64,000 nt of DNA from Deltaproteobacteria bacterium. Lineage in GTDB: Bacteria; Desulfobacterota; Desulfobacteria; Desulfobacterales; Desulfatirhabdiaceae. The notes beneath the pieces were generated by a model. It was not told the origin of the DNA. It made no database searches and saw nothing but the letters and a program-made list of their open reading frames with translations. Positions 25,285 through 33,051 of the stretch are shown one piece after another. The stretch covers positions 1-64,000 of the forward strand of contig JACRBZ010000108.1 of NCBI GenBank assembly GCA_016219185.1, given 5' to 3'. Within the stretch, counting starts at the first letter, position 1; every line of letters starts with the position of its first letter. The translations under genes and the position numbers were made by a program.

Positions 25285-27378
25285 CTAAACTTTCTTTACA
25301 CGTACTTTGCATTCGTTATATCCGATCCCTCCGGATACAGGATTCACCTGAGAATCGAAGATTGGATTTACATGAGACCCTTTACCCCTGGCAATGGATC
25401 CCATTGTGCGGCCAAAACCATGACCGTGTAAAACACGCACAATACCGGGCTTGAGGCCTTCTTTGATACGCGCCGCAATGGTAACACTCCCAATGGGCGA
25501 GGTCAGCTCAATGCGATCCCCATCGGAAATACCCAGCTCCCTGGCATCTCGAACGCTGATCTCCGCCCAGTTTTCACTCTCTATTTCCATCAGATAAGGA
25601 TTGTTTTGCGTATGGGTTCCGCAGTGGTTCTGCATCTTTGCGTTGATGAGTTGAAAAGGGTATTCAGAATCCGGCTTCACGCGGTGATCCTCTTCGTAGA
25701 CGGGCATGGGATCGTAACCGCTTTCAGCCAGGAGCTCGGAATAGACTTCAACTCTCCCCGTGGAGGTCTGAAAACCTTCTTCGCGGTATTTGTGGTACCG
25801 CAGCTCTCCGTGCCAGACTCCCTTTTCCTTGAGTTCCTCGAAAGAAACCGGAAGGAAGGAAGTGACATACTTTGCCCAGTCTTCCCATGTTTCCCACTGG
25901 AAAAAGCGGCCGAATCCCATTTTTTGAGCCAGTCCCTTCATGATCTCATAAAGCGGCTTTGAGTCGCCCAGACAGGGGATAGCGGGTTGGGAAAGAATTA
26001 CCTGTGGCCCGGACCAGAGACTTTCCCTGACTTCGGCCCGCTCGAACATGGACGCTTCGGGCAGGACAATATCGGATAACTGAGCGGTTTCACTCATGTA
26101 TACATCAATCGTGACTGAGAGGTCCAAGTCTGCCATCATTCTTTTAAAGAGCAGGGTATTCGGATCACTCATGGCAGGATTGACAATATGGAAAAAGAGG
26201 GCTCTTACCGGATAGGGATTTCCTTCCAATACCGCCTTGGGCAATAATTGGCTTGGAATGTCAGGGGCAAGGGGGTATCCCATGGCTGTACTAATGTTCG
26301 GCCGCTCCGGCACGGCAATTTCTTCCTCGGGAATCTCTATCGGCGGGAGAAGCGGTCCGGCCTCCTTCAATATCAGACAACCAGGACCATCGATATTGCC
26401 CGTGATTGCGTTGAGACAGAAGATGGCTCTTAGCGCCTGGAACCCATTTGAATAATTGACGATGCCCTTGAGTCCGTCCATGACGGCCGGCTTGGTCTGA
26501 GCAAATTCGTCGGCGAGTTCAATGATCGTCTCAGCCCGAATGCCGGTAACTCCCTCAGCCCACTGGGGCGTGTACCCGTTTGCCTTGACATGCTCGGCAA
26601 ATGCATCGAAGCCGTACACGTAGTTTTCGCAGAACTCCGCATCGTGTGCACCCGTTTCGACGATTCGGTGGGCCATGGCCAGTGCGAGTGCCCCATCGGT
26701 TCCCGGATTGATGGGAAGCCAGACATGGGCCTTTTCCGCTGTTCGGCTGCGATAAGGGTCTACAACCACAAGCTTCGCATTTCGCTTGACTGCCTCCACG
26801 AGTTCACGGTTTTCATGCAGACTCTGATTGGGGCCCAATGGATCTTCACCCCATAACATGATGAACCGGCTGTTTTCGTAGTCTTTAGTGGGAAGAGGGT
26901 GTCCATACGTAACCAGTCCGGCCAAGCGGCGACTCTGATCACAGGCGGCGCCATGGCCGGACCAGTTGGGTGTCCCATAGAGCTGTACGAAAAGCTGCTG
27001 GGAAAACATTTCGTTAGAATCGAGGTGCCACAGGTAGGCAACGGCTTCGGGACCGTATTTTTCCTTTATATTCTGGAGCTTTTCCGCGATGACGGAAAAG
27101 GCATCATCCCAGGATATGGCCTTGAAGTTGCCGTTTTTGCCTTTCTTCATCGGATGGAGCAATCGGTCGGGGTCTCTGGAAAGGTGAATACTCGAAATCC
27201 CCTTTACACACCGGGTTGTCCTGTTCGGGGCATTTTCATTGCCTCTTACATAGACCACATTGTTGTCACGCACGAATACTTCCGTGGGACAATGCCAGGG
27301 GCACACGATGCATACTCCGGGAACCACCCTGGTTCCCCGAATTTCATTGATGATTTGGCGAGTGCTTTGTTGATTCAT
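25285..27378 (-). CDS. Molybdopterin oxidoreductase catalytic subunit, PsrA/PhsA-like
   Basis: 697 aa. The N-terminal 4Fe-4S motif is CIVCPWHC with a distant Cys in TTRCVKGIS. The predicted metal ligand is the Cys of HGAACDQSRR. Bis-MGD motifs include MLWGEDPLGPNQS, VDPYRSRTAEKAHVWLPINP and the C-terminal GKGSHVNPIFDSQVNPVSGG. No Tat signal is present, unlike periplasmic polysulfide/thiosulfate reductases. It forms a tight operon with the ferredoxin, cytochrome b and HdrD-like subunits. The reaction cannot be derived; sulfur-compound or organic substrate oxidoreduction are options. Confidence 0.88.
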   Translation of the reverse strand: MNQQSTRQIINEIRGTRVVPGVCIVCPWHCPTEVFVRDNNVVYVRGNENAPNRTTRCVKGISSIHLSRDPDRLLHPMKKGKNGNFKAISWDDAFSVIAEKLQNIKEKYGPEAVAYLWHLDSNEMFSQQLFVQLYGTPNWSGHGAACDQSRRLAGLVTYGHPLPTKDYENSRFIMLWGEDPLGPNQSLHENRELVEAVKRNAKLVVVDPYRSRTAEKAHVWLPINPGTDGALALAMAHRIVETGAHDAEFCENYVYGFDAFAEHVKANGYTPQWAEGVTGIRAETIIELADEFAQTKPAVMDGLKGIVNYSNGFQALRAIFCLNAITGNIDGPGCLILKEAGPLLPPIEIPEEEIAVPERPNISTAMGYPLAPDIPSQLLPKAVLEGNPYPVRALFFHIVNPAMSDPNTLLFKRMMADLDLSVTIDVYMSETAQLSDIVLPEASMFERAEVRESLWSGPQVILSQPAIPCLGDSKPLYEIMKGLAQKMGFGRFFQWETWEDWAKYVTSFLPVSFEELKEKGVWHGELRYHKYREEGFQTSTGRVEVYSELLAESGYDPMPVYEEDHRVKPDSEYPFQLINAKMQNHCGTHTQNNPYLMEIESENWAEISVRDARELGISDGDRIELTSPIGSVTIAARIKEGLKPGIVRVLHGHGFGRTMGSIARGKGSHVNPIFDSQVNPVSGGIGYNECKVRVKKV

Positions 27379-27464
27379 CTGTCTTGTTCTTTTCTTGTTC
27401 GCAAATCCGTTTGGTTTGTTGTTGAAGAGATGGCGTCCTCAGATCGTGCCATGTCAGAACATCT

Positions 27465-28250
27465 TTATCCGAGCGAAATACGCATGCCGTCATAGGCGAG
27501 CCTAACCCTGTCCCTGTAGGGTTCTATGGCGCTCTCGATTTCCCGGCTCGTCACAGGTTTGCCGTAATGCATCGAAAGATGCGTCAGATAGAGCATTTCG
27601 ACATTGAGCTCCTGTGCTGTTTGAATGGTCTGTTCAAACGACAGGTGTTCGCCCGGATACCAGTTCTCTCCCCAGAATGTTGCATCCAGTATGAGGTTTT
27701 CGATTCCTGTGAGAAGGTCTCTCGTGCGATCAGGCAAGGGTCCGGTATCAGGCAGATAGGCCGTGCGCCCCATACTGGTGCCGATAAGGTAACCCAGGGT
27801 GCCCCGCGAATGGGCGACTTCCACCGCAGTGATGGAAACCCCGAACCTCTGCAATGTTTCTCCGGCCTGGAGAGGAACGACGTTCATCCATTCCTCCACC
27901 GATCCATGGCGGCGCCCCAGCTCTTCAAACGTTTCAGGGCTCATAACCGACGGAAGCCTGTCCTTGCGATGGAAACGGGCATAGAGTTCGAGATCGCCGA
28001 GCGCGGCGCAATGATCATGATGGGCGTGGGTGAGAAAGAAGCAGTCGATACGATTAAGCCGCTCTCGAAGAAGTTGTGAGGAGAGCTCAGGTGGCGCGTC
28101 AAACAGAAGGTTGCCTTCTCCACAGAGCACAACGGCGCAACGCGTTCGTCTGCATCGCGAATCCTCTAATGCCTCCATGCAAACCTTGCAATTGCAGTAA
28201 AACTCCGGCACTCCATTCCCCGCACCGGTGCCCAGGAAAACCAATTCCAT
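27465..28250 (-). CDS. Metallo-beta-lactamase fold hydrolase, PhnP-like
   Basis: A 261-aa protein with the PhnP-type start LGTGAGNGVPEFYCNCKVC, the metal motif THAHHDHCAALGDL (H-x-H-x-D-H) and further ligands in HSRGTLGYL and LPDTGPLP. PhnP cleaves cyclic phosphodiesters; relatives in lipoate or cofactor loci act on unknown substrates. It lies between the DPRLKM-family gene (32 bases upstream) and the molybdoenzyme subunit (86 bases downstream). No phosphonate genes are nearby, so the specific substrate remains open. Confidence 0.84.
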   Translation of the reverse strand: MELVFLGTGAGNGVPEFYCNCKVCMEALEDSRCRRTRCAVVLCGEGNLLFDAPPELSSQLLRERLNRIDCFFLTHAHHDHCAALGDLELYARFHRKDRLPSVMSPETFEELGRRHGSVEEWMNVVPLQAGETLQRFGVSITAVEVAHSRGTLGYLIGTSMGRTAYLPDTGPLPDRTRDLLTGIENLILDATFWGENWYPGEHLSFEQTIQTAQELNVEMLYLTHLSMHYGKPVTSREIESAIEPYRDRVRLAYDGMRISLG

Positions 28251-28282
28251 TCGAATGCCCTCCGAAATCTTGCATCAGCAAG

Positions 28283-28660
28283 TTATTTCTTAAGTGGACC
28301 TGCCGGGCCTGCCGGACCCGCTACGCGCTGAAGGCTCAGAGGCAGAGTTTCGCCGCAGGACATGCATGATTTTGTGTCGGTCATTTGGGCCAGGTCGGCC
28401 GCAACCAGGTCGATCATCGCGAGAGTAACCTTGCCCTGGGACATAGGCATGATTTGTCTGAGAGTCATACCCATGCCCATTTTGAGTCGTGGATCAGCGA
28501 TCATGGCCTGGCAGTGCTTCTCTAGAACAGCCTTGGAGTTCTCGTTTCCCAAGAGTTCGGACAGGTTCGAGTCAATGGAAAGAGGCAGCGGGTTCATCTT
28601 GTTGCACTTGGGGCATGCGATCTCCCTTTTCTTTACTGCCATTGTCGGTCTAAAACACAT
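28283..28660 (-). CDS. Small zinc-ribbon protein with DPRLKM motif
   Basis: 125 aa from an ATG preceded by GGGGAGG. An N-terminal CPKCNK and a later SCMSCGE suggest a zinc ribbon. Between them is a helical block with DPRLKMGMGMTLRQIMPMSQ, shared with the 69-aa protein at 32.0-32.2 kb. The tail is AGPAGPAGPLKK. No family name is recognised. A good sigma70-like promoter lies just upstream, so it may begin its own transcript with the PhnP-like gene. Confidence 0.6.
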   Translation of the reverse strand: MCFRPTMAVKKREIACPKCNKMNPLPLSIDSNLSELLGNENSKAVLEKHCQAMIADPRLKMGMGMTLRQIMPMSQGKVTLAMIDLVAADLAQMTDTKSCMSCGETLPLSLQRVAGPAGPAGPLKK

Positions 28661-28699
28661 ATTGCCTCCCCTTCCTTTAAAGAAAGATTGATTATAATA

Positions 28700-28711
28700 C
28701 ACTAAATAGTA
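28700..28711 (-). promoter_or_regulatory. Motif CACTAAATAGTA shared with the 44.1-kb site
   Basis: The 12-mer CACTAAATAGTA (reverse TACTATTTAGTG) lies about 40 bases upstream of the small zinc-ribbon gene, immediately before a TATAAT. The same 12-mer occurs in opposite orientation at 44088-44099, upstream of the molybdoenzyme supercluster. ACTA/TAGT arms around a 2-base centre suggest a protein-binding site. Confidence 0.4.
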
Positions 28712-28727
28712 ACACTTTTTGGTATCT

Positions 28728-28756
28728 ATTATTAGTTCATTTTTTGATTATGTCAA
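28728..28756 (-). promoter_or_regulatory. Sigma70-type promoter candidate after lipBA
   Basis: On the minus strand TTGACA, a 17-base spacer and AATAAT occur directly after the LipB-LipA stop codon, about 70 bases before the next start. The region is very AT-rich. Confidence 0.45.
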
Positions 28757-28765
28757 GTGATTTTT

Positions 28766-30247
28766 TTATAATATTACCAATTCCTCTGCCCTATAAGAGC
28801 TTCTGACTAAAGGCCCGGAAGCCACTCCATGAAACCCCATCGTCTCTGCTATACTGCTCCATTCGTCAAATTCCTCCGGGGATACATACCTCGAAACGGG
28901 AATATGGCTCCTGGAAGGAGCGAGATACTGGCCCAAAGTCAGGTGCTCACACCCAGCTTTGCGAAGGTCCTCCAGAGTTTTCATCACTTCATCATTAGAC
29001 TCACCGAGACCAAGCATAATCCCGGACTTTACCGGCAGGCCATACCTTGCCGCGTATGACAGGACATCAAGAGATCGGCTGTACCTGGCTTGTGGCCGCA
29101 CAAGAGGATACAGGCGGGCTACGGTTTCCATATTGTGATTGAAAATGTCCGGTTTGACGGAACACACCCTTTCGATTGCTTCCGGATCACCCTGAAAATC
29201 CGGCACAAGGATTTCGATCCTGGTATCCGAAGCTAATTTTCGAATCAGCATGATCGTTACTGCGAATTGCTCCGCACCGCCGTCTTGAAGATCATCCCTC
29301 GTGACAGATGTAATCACAGCATGGCGCAGACCGAGCTCTTGCACCGCTTTCGCCACGCGCTCCGGCTCCAGTGGGTCCAGCGGGAAAGGGGCGCCTTTTT
29401 CCACTGCGCAGAAGCGGCATTTGCGTGTGCAGTGACTGCCCAAAATCATGAAAGTGGCCGTGCCTTTGCTGAAACACTCCCCCATATTGGGACAGTGGGC
29501 GCCTTGGCAAACAGTATTCAGAAGCTTCTTTTGAAGAAAGAGTTGCATCTTCTCCATGTGCTCCTGCTTCGGCGACGGCATTGTCAGCCATGCGGGACGG
29601 GGACGTGCCGGAACCTTATTATAATCAAAGATTGTTTTGAAGTGGTGAATGAATCGATCTTTTACGCGAATAAAATCCTGCGGAGATCCGAGTTCCTTTT
29701 CCATTGAGGTGATTTCCTGTCCGGGCATTCCGCAGGGTACAATGAACTCGAAGCCGGTCAGTTGTGAATTGACGTTTAGAGCGATGCCATGTGAAGTGAC
29801 CCACTTCTTGATGCACACCCCTATGCTGGCGATTTTTCTATCTTGAATCCATACGCCTGGCGCTCCATCCTTCAATTCGGGCTTTAGGCCATATTCTGTA
29901 AGAAGGTTCGCAATAACTTCGAGGAGATTTTGAACATACCAATGAACATCCTTGTTCACTAATTTCACGATTGGGTAGGCAACCAATTGGCCTGGACCAT
30001 GGAACGTGGCCTTGCCTCCCCTGTCAGTTTCACAGACGGCAATACCCCTTTTCAGAATCGTTTCTTTCTGCAATTTCAGGTCGAACTCACTGCCGCTTCG
30101 ACCTATGGTTACCACTGGAGGATGTTCCAGCAGCAACAGGCGGTCTTTGGGGTAACCTTCAATACGCTCCCTGGCAAATTCATTCTGTAGGGAAACAGCT
30201 TCCAAGTACTCTATCAGCCCCAAATCGATAACATCGAGCATAGACAA
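28766..30247 (-). CDS. LipB-LipA fusion: octanoyltransferase and lipoyl synthase
   Basis: 493 aa. Residues 1 to about 215 are LipB: RGGKATFHGPGQLVAYP is the octanoyl-binding motif, KIASIGV holds the Lys, and IVPCGMPG the catalytic Cys. From about residue 225 follows LipA with auxiliary-cluster motif CQGAHCPNMGEC, SAM-cluster motif CTRKCRFC and the final Ser in VRSSYRAEE. LipB moves octanoate from ACP to the lipoyl domain and LipA inserts two sulfurs. Fused as one chain it can fully lipoylate the E2 encoded at 35.7-37.0 kb; E3 lies just upstream. Confidence 0.95.
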   Translation of the reverse strand: MSMLDVIDLGLIEYLEAVSLQNEFARERIEGYPKDRLLLLEHPPVVTIGRSGSEFDLKLQKETILKRGIAVCETDRGGKATFHGPGQLVAYPIVKLVNKDVHWYVQNLLEVIANLLTEYGLKPELKDGAPGVWIQDRKIASIGVCIKKWVTSHGIALNVNSQLTGFEFIVPCGMPGQEITSMEKELGSPQDFIRVKDRFIHHFKTIFDYNKVPARPRPAWLTMPSPKQEHMEKMQLFLQKKLLNTVCQGAHCPNMGECFSKGTATFMILGSHCTRKCRFCAVEKGAPFPLDPLEPERVAKAVQELGLRHAVITSVTRDDLQDGGAEQFAVTIMLIRKLASDTRIEILVPDFQGDPEAIERVCSVKPDIFNHNMETVARLYPLVRPQARYSRSLDVLSYAARYGLPVKSGIMLGLGESNDEVMKTLEDLRKAGCEHLTLGQYLAPSRSHIPVSRYVSPEEFDEWSSIAETMGFHGVASGPLVRSSYRAEELVIL

Positions 30248-30339
30248 GTCCTAATTCATAATGTGGATTACCGTGACTCGGCCATTTATTCAGGCTTATC
30301 CATTTTCATCATTCTTTGTGACCACTCTGGGCAAGGGAG

Positions 30340-31737
30340 TTAATAGTGTATTGCCTCGCCGTTGACAGCCTTCGCCACCTCCATCAAGGCTTCGGATATT
30401 GTCGGGTGAGCATGGACCATATGGGCTATGTCTTCCGGCAACAACTCAGATGATTTTGCCAACAATACCTCATGGATCAGTTCAGTGGCATCATGACCGA
30501 TTATATGGCAGCCCAATATCTCTTGAGTTTCAGGATCACAAAGCAGCTTTACCATTCCTTCGGCATGATCGATGGCAACGGCCTTTCCGACACCTTTGTA
30601 GGGGAAGAGAACCTTCTTGTAGGGTATGTTCTTCTCTTTAGCCTCTCCTTCCCGAAGCCCGAAACTTGCTACCTGAGGTTCGCAGTAGATCGCAGAAGGA
30701 ATTGCATGAATGTCAATCCGTGTTTTTGTCTTTCGTCCGGCAATGTGTTCAACCGCAATCTCCCCTTCTTTGGATGCCACATGGGCGAGCAGAGGTGTAG
30801 CCACCACATCGCCAATGGCATACACGCCTTTTACGGTTGTCTCGTAAAAATCGCCAACCGGTATGTAGCCTTTTTCGGGCTTTAATCCGATACTCCGCAG
30901 ACCAATATTGTCAGTATTTGGCCTTCTGCCGAAAACACACAGGGCTTTTTCAGCTTCAAGTTTCTGCTGCTTTCCATCACCGCCGACAAGGCTGACCACG
31001 ACCCCGGCATTGGTCTTTTCCAACGAAACTGCACGGGTGGCAGTCAACACCTGGATTCCGGAAAGTTTAAAAGAATTCTCTAAGACTCCGGCTACTTCAG
31101 CATCTTCGAAGGGCAGAACATGATCAGCCATCTCCACCAGCGTCACTTTCACCCCAAACGAGTTCATGATATAGGCAAACTCGCAGCCGATAGCCCCGGC
31201 TCCGAGGATAATCAAGCTCTGGGGAAGCTTCGTCATGGAAAGGATGCCGGTTGATGATAACACCTGTTCTTCATCGAATTCGAAGCCTGGGATCTCGGCC
31301 GGCCGGGATCCGGTGGCAATGATGATATTGCGGCCTTCTATCGTCTTGTCGCTCCCTTGAATCACCACCTTGTTTCGACTCACGATTCGGGCTGTGCCCT
31401 GAATCAGATCGACTTTGTTCTTTTTGAGCAGATACCCGACTCCCGTATTCAAGCGCTGGGTTGCCTCACGAGATTTCCTTTGCACCCGACCATAATCGAA
31501 GTTCCGGGTGTCGATCTCTACCCCCATCTGCTCCAGTTCATGCCTGTTGCCATACAGGCACGCCTGGTGGATCAGACTCTTCGACGGGATACACCCCCAA
31601 TTCAGACAAACCCCCCCGGGCTTATCCTTTTCGATGATGCAGACCTTGAGGCCCAGTTGAGCTGCTCGTATCCCCGCAACATAGCCTCCAGGCCCGGCAC
31701 CAATGATAACGACATCGTATGTAACCAGATCTGACAT
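30340..31737 (-). CDS. lpdA: Dihydrolipoyl dehydrogenase (E3)
   Basis: 465 aa from the ATG at 31737, which follows GGGGAGAG; an in-frame upstream start would add 13 residues unlike the family. FAD motif VVIIGAGPGGYVAGIRAAQLG, redox disulfide in GGVCLNWGCIPSK, NAD motif LIILGAGAIGCEFAY, and the dimer-interface His-Glu pair in HAHPTISEALME. E3 reoxidises dihydrolipoamide of E2 with NAD+. It belongs to the cluster of E1 alpha, E1 beta and E2 genes, interrupted by a molybdoenzyme and four small genes. Confidence 0.96.
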   Translation of the reverse strand: MSDLVTYDVVIIGAGPGGYVAGIRAAQLGLKVCIIEKDKPGGVCLNWGCIPSKSLIHQACLYGNRHELEQMGVEIDTRNFDYGRVQRKSREATQRLNTGVGYLLKKNKVDLIQGTARIVSRNKVVIQGSDKTIEGRNIIIATGSRPAEIPGFEFDEEQVLSSTGILSMTKLPQSLIILGAGAIGCEFAYIMNSFGVKVTLVEMADHVLPFEDAEVAGVLENSFKLSGIQVLTATRAVSLEKTNAGVVVSLVGGDGKQQKLEAEKALCVFGRRPNTDNIGLRSIGLKPEKGYIPVGDFYETTVKGVYAIGDVVATPLLAHVASKEGEIAVEHIAGRKTKTRIDIHAIPSAIYCEPQVASFGLREGEAKEKNIPYKKVLFPYKGVGKAVAIDHAEGMVKLLCDPETQEILGCHIIGHDATELIHEVLLAKSSELLPEDIAHMVHAHPTISEALMEVAKAVNGEAIHY

Positions 31738-31981
31738 TCTCTCCCCTTTTGTCTCTTCCTCCGCATCAGTCTTCAAGGTTGAGGAAGAACCATGCGTTTT
31801 TGAAGCTTTTTAATTACATTTAGCACTGCTGGTTTCATTCCGTTCTTCTTTCCGATATCGCGTCTGGCGAGCCCGGAAAATCATCACAACCAGGACCGGA
31901 ACAAAACCGGCAGATATCTCAGCAACCCTTGCTTCCGATCATCCCATTCCGTTTTTAATGGGAAAAATCACTTGCCTCAGA

Positions 31982-32191
31982 CTAAAGCTTCGCCAAATCT
32001 TCCGAGATCGCTTCAATGTTGCTCATAGTGATACGTCCTTGCGAAAGAGGCATGATCTGTTTGAGAGTCATCCCCATGGCCATTTTAAGCCGCGGATCGC
32101 TGGTCATGCCGGGACAGTGCTTCTCAATGATTGCCTTAATGCGATCATCAGCCAAAAATACAGAAATAGGTGATTCAATTGTCGCTGCCAT
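31982..32191 (-). CDS. Small DPRLKM-motif protein
   Basis: A 69-aa protein with DPRLKMAMGMTLKQIMPLSQ followed by G-R-I-T, nearly identical to the central block of the zinc-ribbon protein at 28.3-28.7 kb, which lacks nothing but the Cys flanks here. Predicted largely helical and cytoplasmic. It lies 17 bases after the C_GCAxxG_C_C gene. The function is unknown; two copies in one cluster suggest a role tied to the molybdo/lipoyl enzymes. Confidence 0.6.
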   Translation of the reverse strand: MAATIESPISVFLADDRIKAIIEKHCPGMTSDPRLKMAMGMTLKQIMPLSQGRITMSNIEAISEDLAKL

Positions 32192-32208
32192 TCTTTGTTC
32201 TCCTCATT

Positions 32209-32709
32209 CTAAGATAGAATTAATTGTTTCAATAGAGTTTGGTGGGATTTCATAGACGGAACTTCCTTTTTATGTTCCGCTGATTCGAGATCAAAACCGT
32301 TTTCCACAAGTAATGTTCTAATCTTTTCGTACGTGCCTAGCACTATGGAGCCGCACCTGCTGCATGCGTTGGCATCGCCCCCCAGAATATCGTCGCATCG
32401 GATACCACCAAACAACCGACCGTATTCCTGTGAGAACCATTCCACCAGTTCTCCAACCATGATGCGGAGCCGATGGTCTTCCGCATCATCCGGAGTTCCC
32501 CTGCCGGCATAAAGCCCAAGGAGGCAGGCTCCACCCGTCAGGGTTCCGCAGATCTCGCCGCTGAACATCCCAGCAGCCAAACCCGATACAGCACGAACCA
32601 GATCCCTGTCGGTTTTCCCCTGATCCTCCAAACCCACGATAAGAAGCACCTGGCTGCAGCAAACGCCTCGTTCTTTCAACTGGATCAGGCGATCCGCTCC
32701 GTTTACCAT
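32209..32709 (-). CDS. C_GCAxxG_C_C family redox-type protein
   Basis: 166 aa from the ATG at 32709, which has a GGAGA site; an ATG ten codons earlier is possible. Conserved cysteines occur in GVCCSQVLL, GEICGTLTGGACLLGLYAGR, IRCDDILGG and CSRCGSIV, the pattern of the C_GCAxxG_C_C family (putative metal or redox centre). Members are found beside ferredoxins and oxidoreductases in anaerobes. It lies 21 bases after the ferredoxin gene. Function unknown. Confidence 0.75.
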   Translation of the reverse strand: MVNGADRLIQLKERGVCCSQVLLIVGLEDQGKTDRDLVRAVSGLAAGMFSGEICGTLTGGACLLGLYAGRGTPDDAEDHRLRIMVGELVEWFSQEYGRLFGGIRCDDILGGDANACSRCGSIVLGTYEKIRTLLVENGFDLESAEHKKEVPSMKSHQTLLKQLILS

Positions 32710-32760
32710 CCCGTTTCTCCATTCAATTGCTCCATGCAACGCCCTGATCTCACAATCCGA

Positions 32761-33051
32761 TTAGCGCGTCCGGCTGAAGCCTATTCCAGGAAGGATTTGA
32801 ATGGCTTTCGTCCGGCATACAGCAATGCACTTATGACAGCCCAGACACTTTTGCCCGATTTTGGCTTCTACTTTCCCGTCCGATGTTCGCCGAAGAACTC
32901 CATACTTGCAGACAGCCAGACATTCACCGCACCCCACACAAAGCATGGACTTTATGCGAGCAGTGAATAGACCCGCTACTCCTGCTCGCCGGCGGTTATT
33001 GACGCTGCCGTTGCCCTCACTTCCTGTCTGATCCGGCATCATCCCTCCCAT
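32761..33051 (-). CDS. Two-cluster 4Fe-4S ferredoxin
   Basis: A 96-aa protein with CVGCGECLAVC and CLGCHKCIAVC, binding two 4Fe-4S clusters, after an about 35-residue basic N-terminal extension. Its ATG directly follows the stop codon of the large molybdoenzyme gene, so it is very likely the electron-transfer partner of that enzyme. Cytoplasmic. Confidence 0.88.
   Translation of the reverse strand: MGGMMPDQTGSEGNGSVNNRRRAGVAGLFTARIKSMLCVGCGECLAVCKYGVLRRTSDGKVEAKIGQKCLGCHKCIAVCRTKAIQILPGIGFSRTR

Noticed and set aside
31800-31981. Short minus-strand hydrophobic frame before lpdA (GFVPVLVVMIFRAR...)
   Set aside because: A plausible membrane segment, but no ATG or ribosome site can be found; too little to call a gene.
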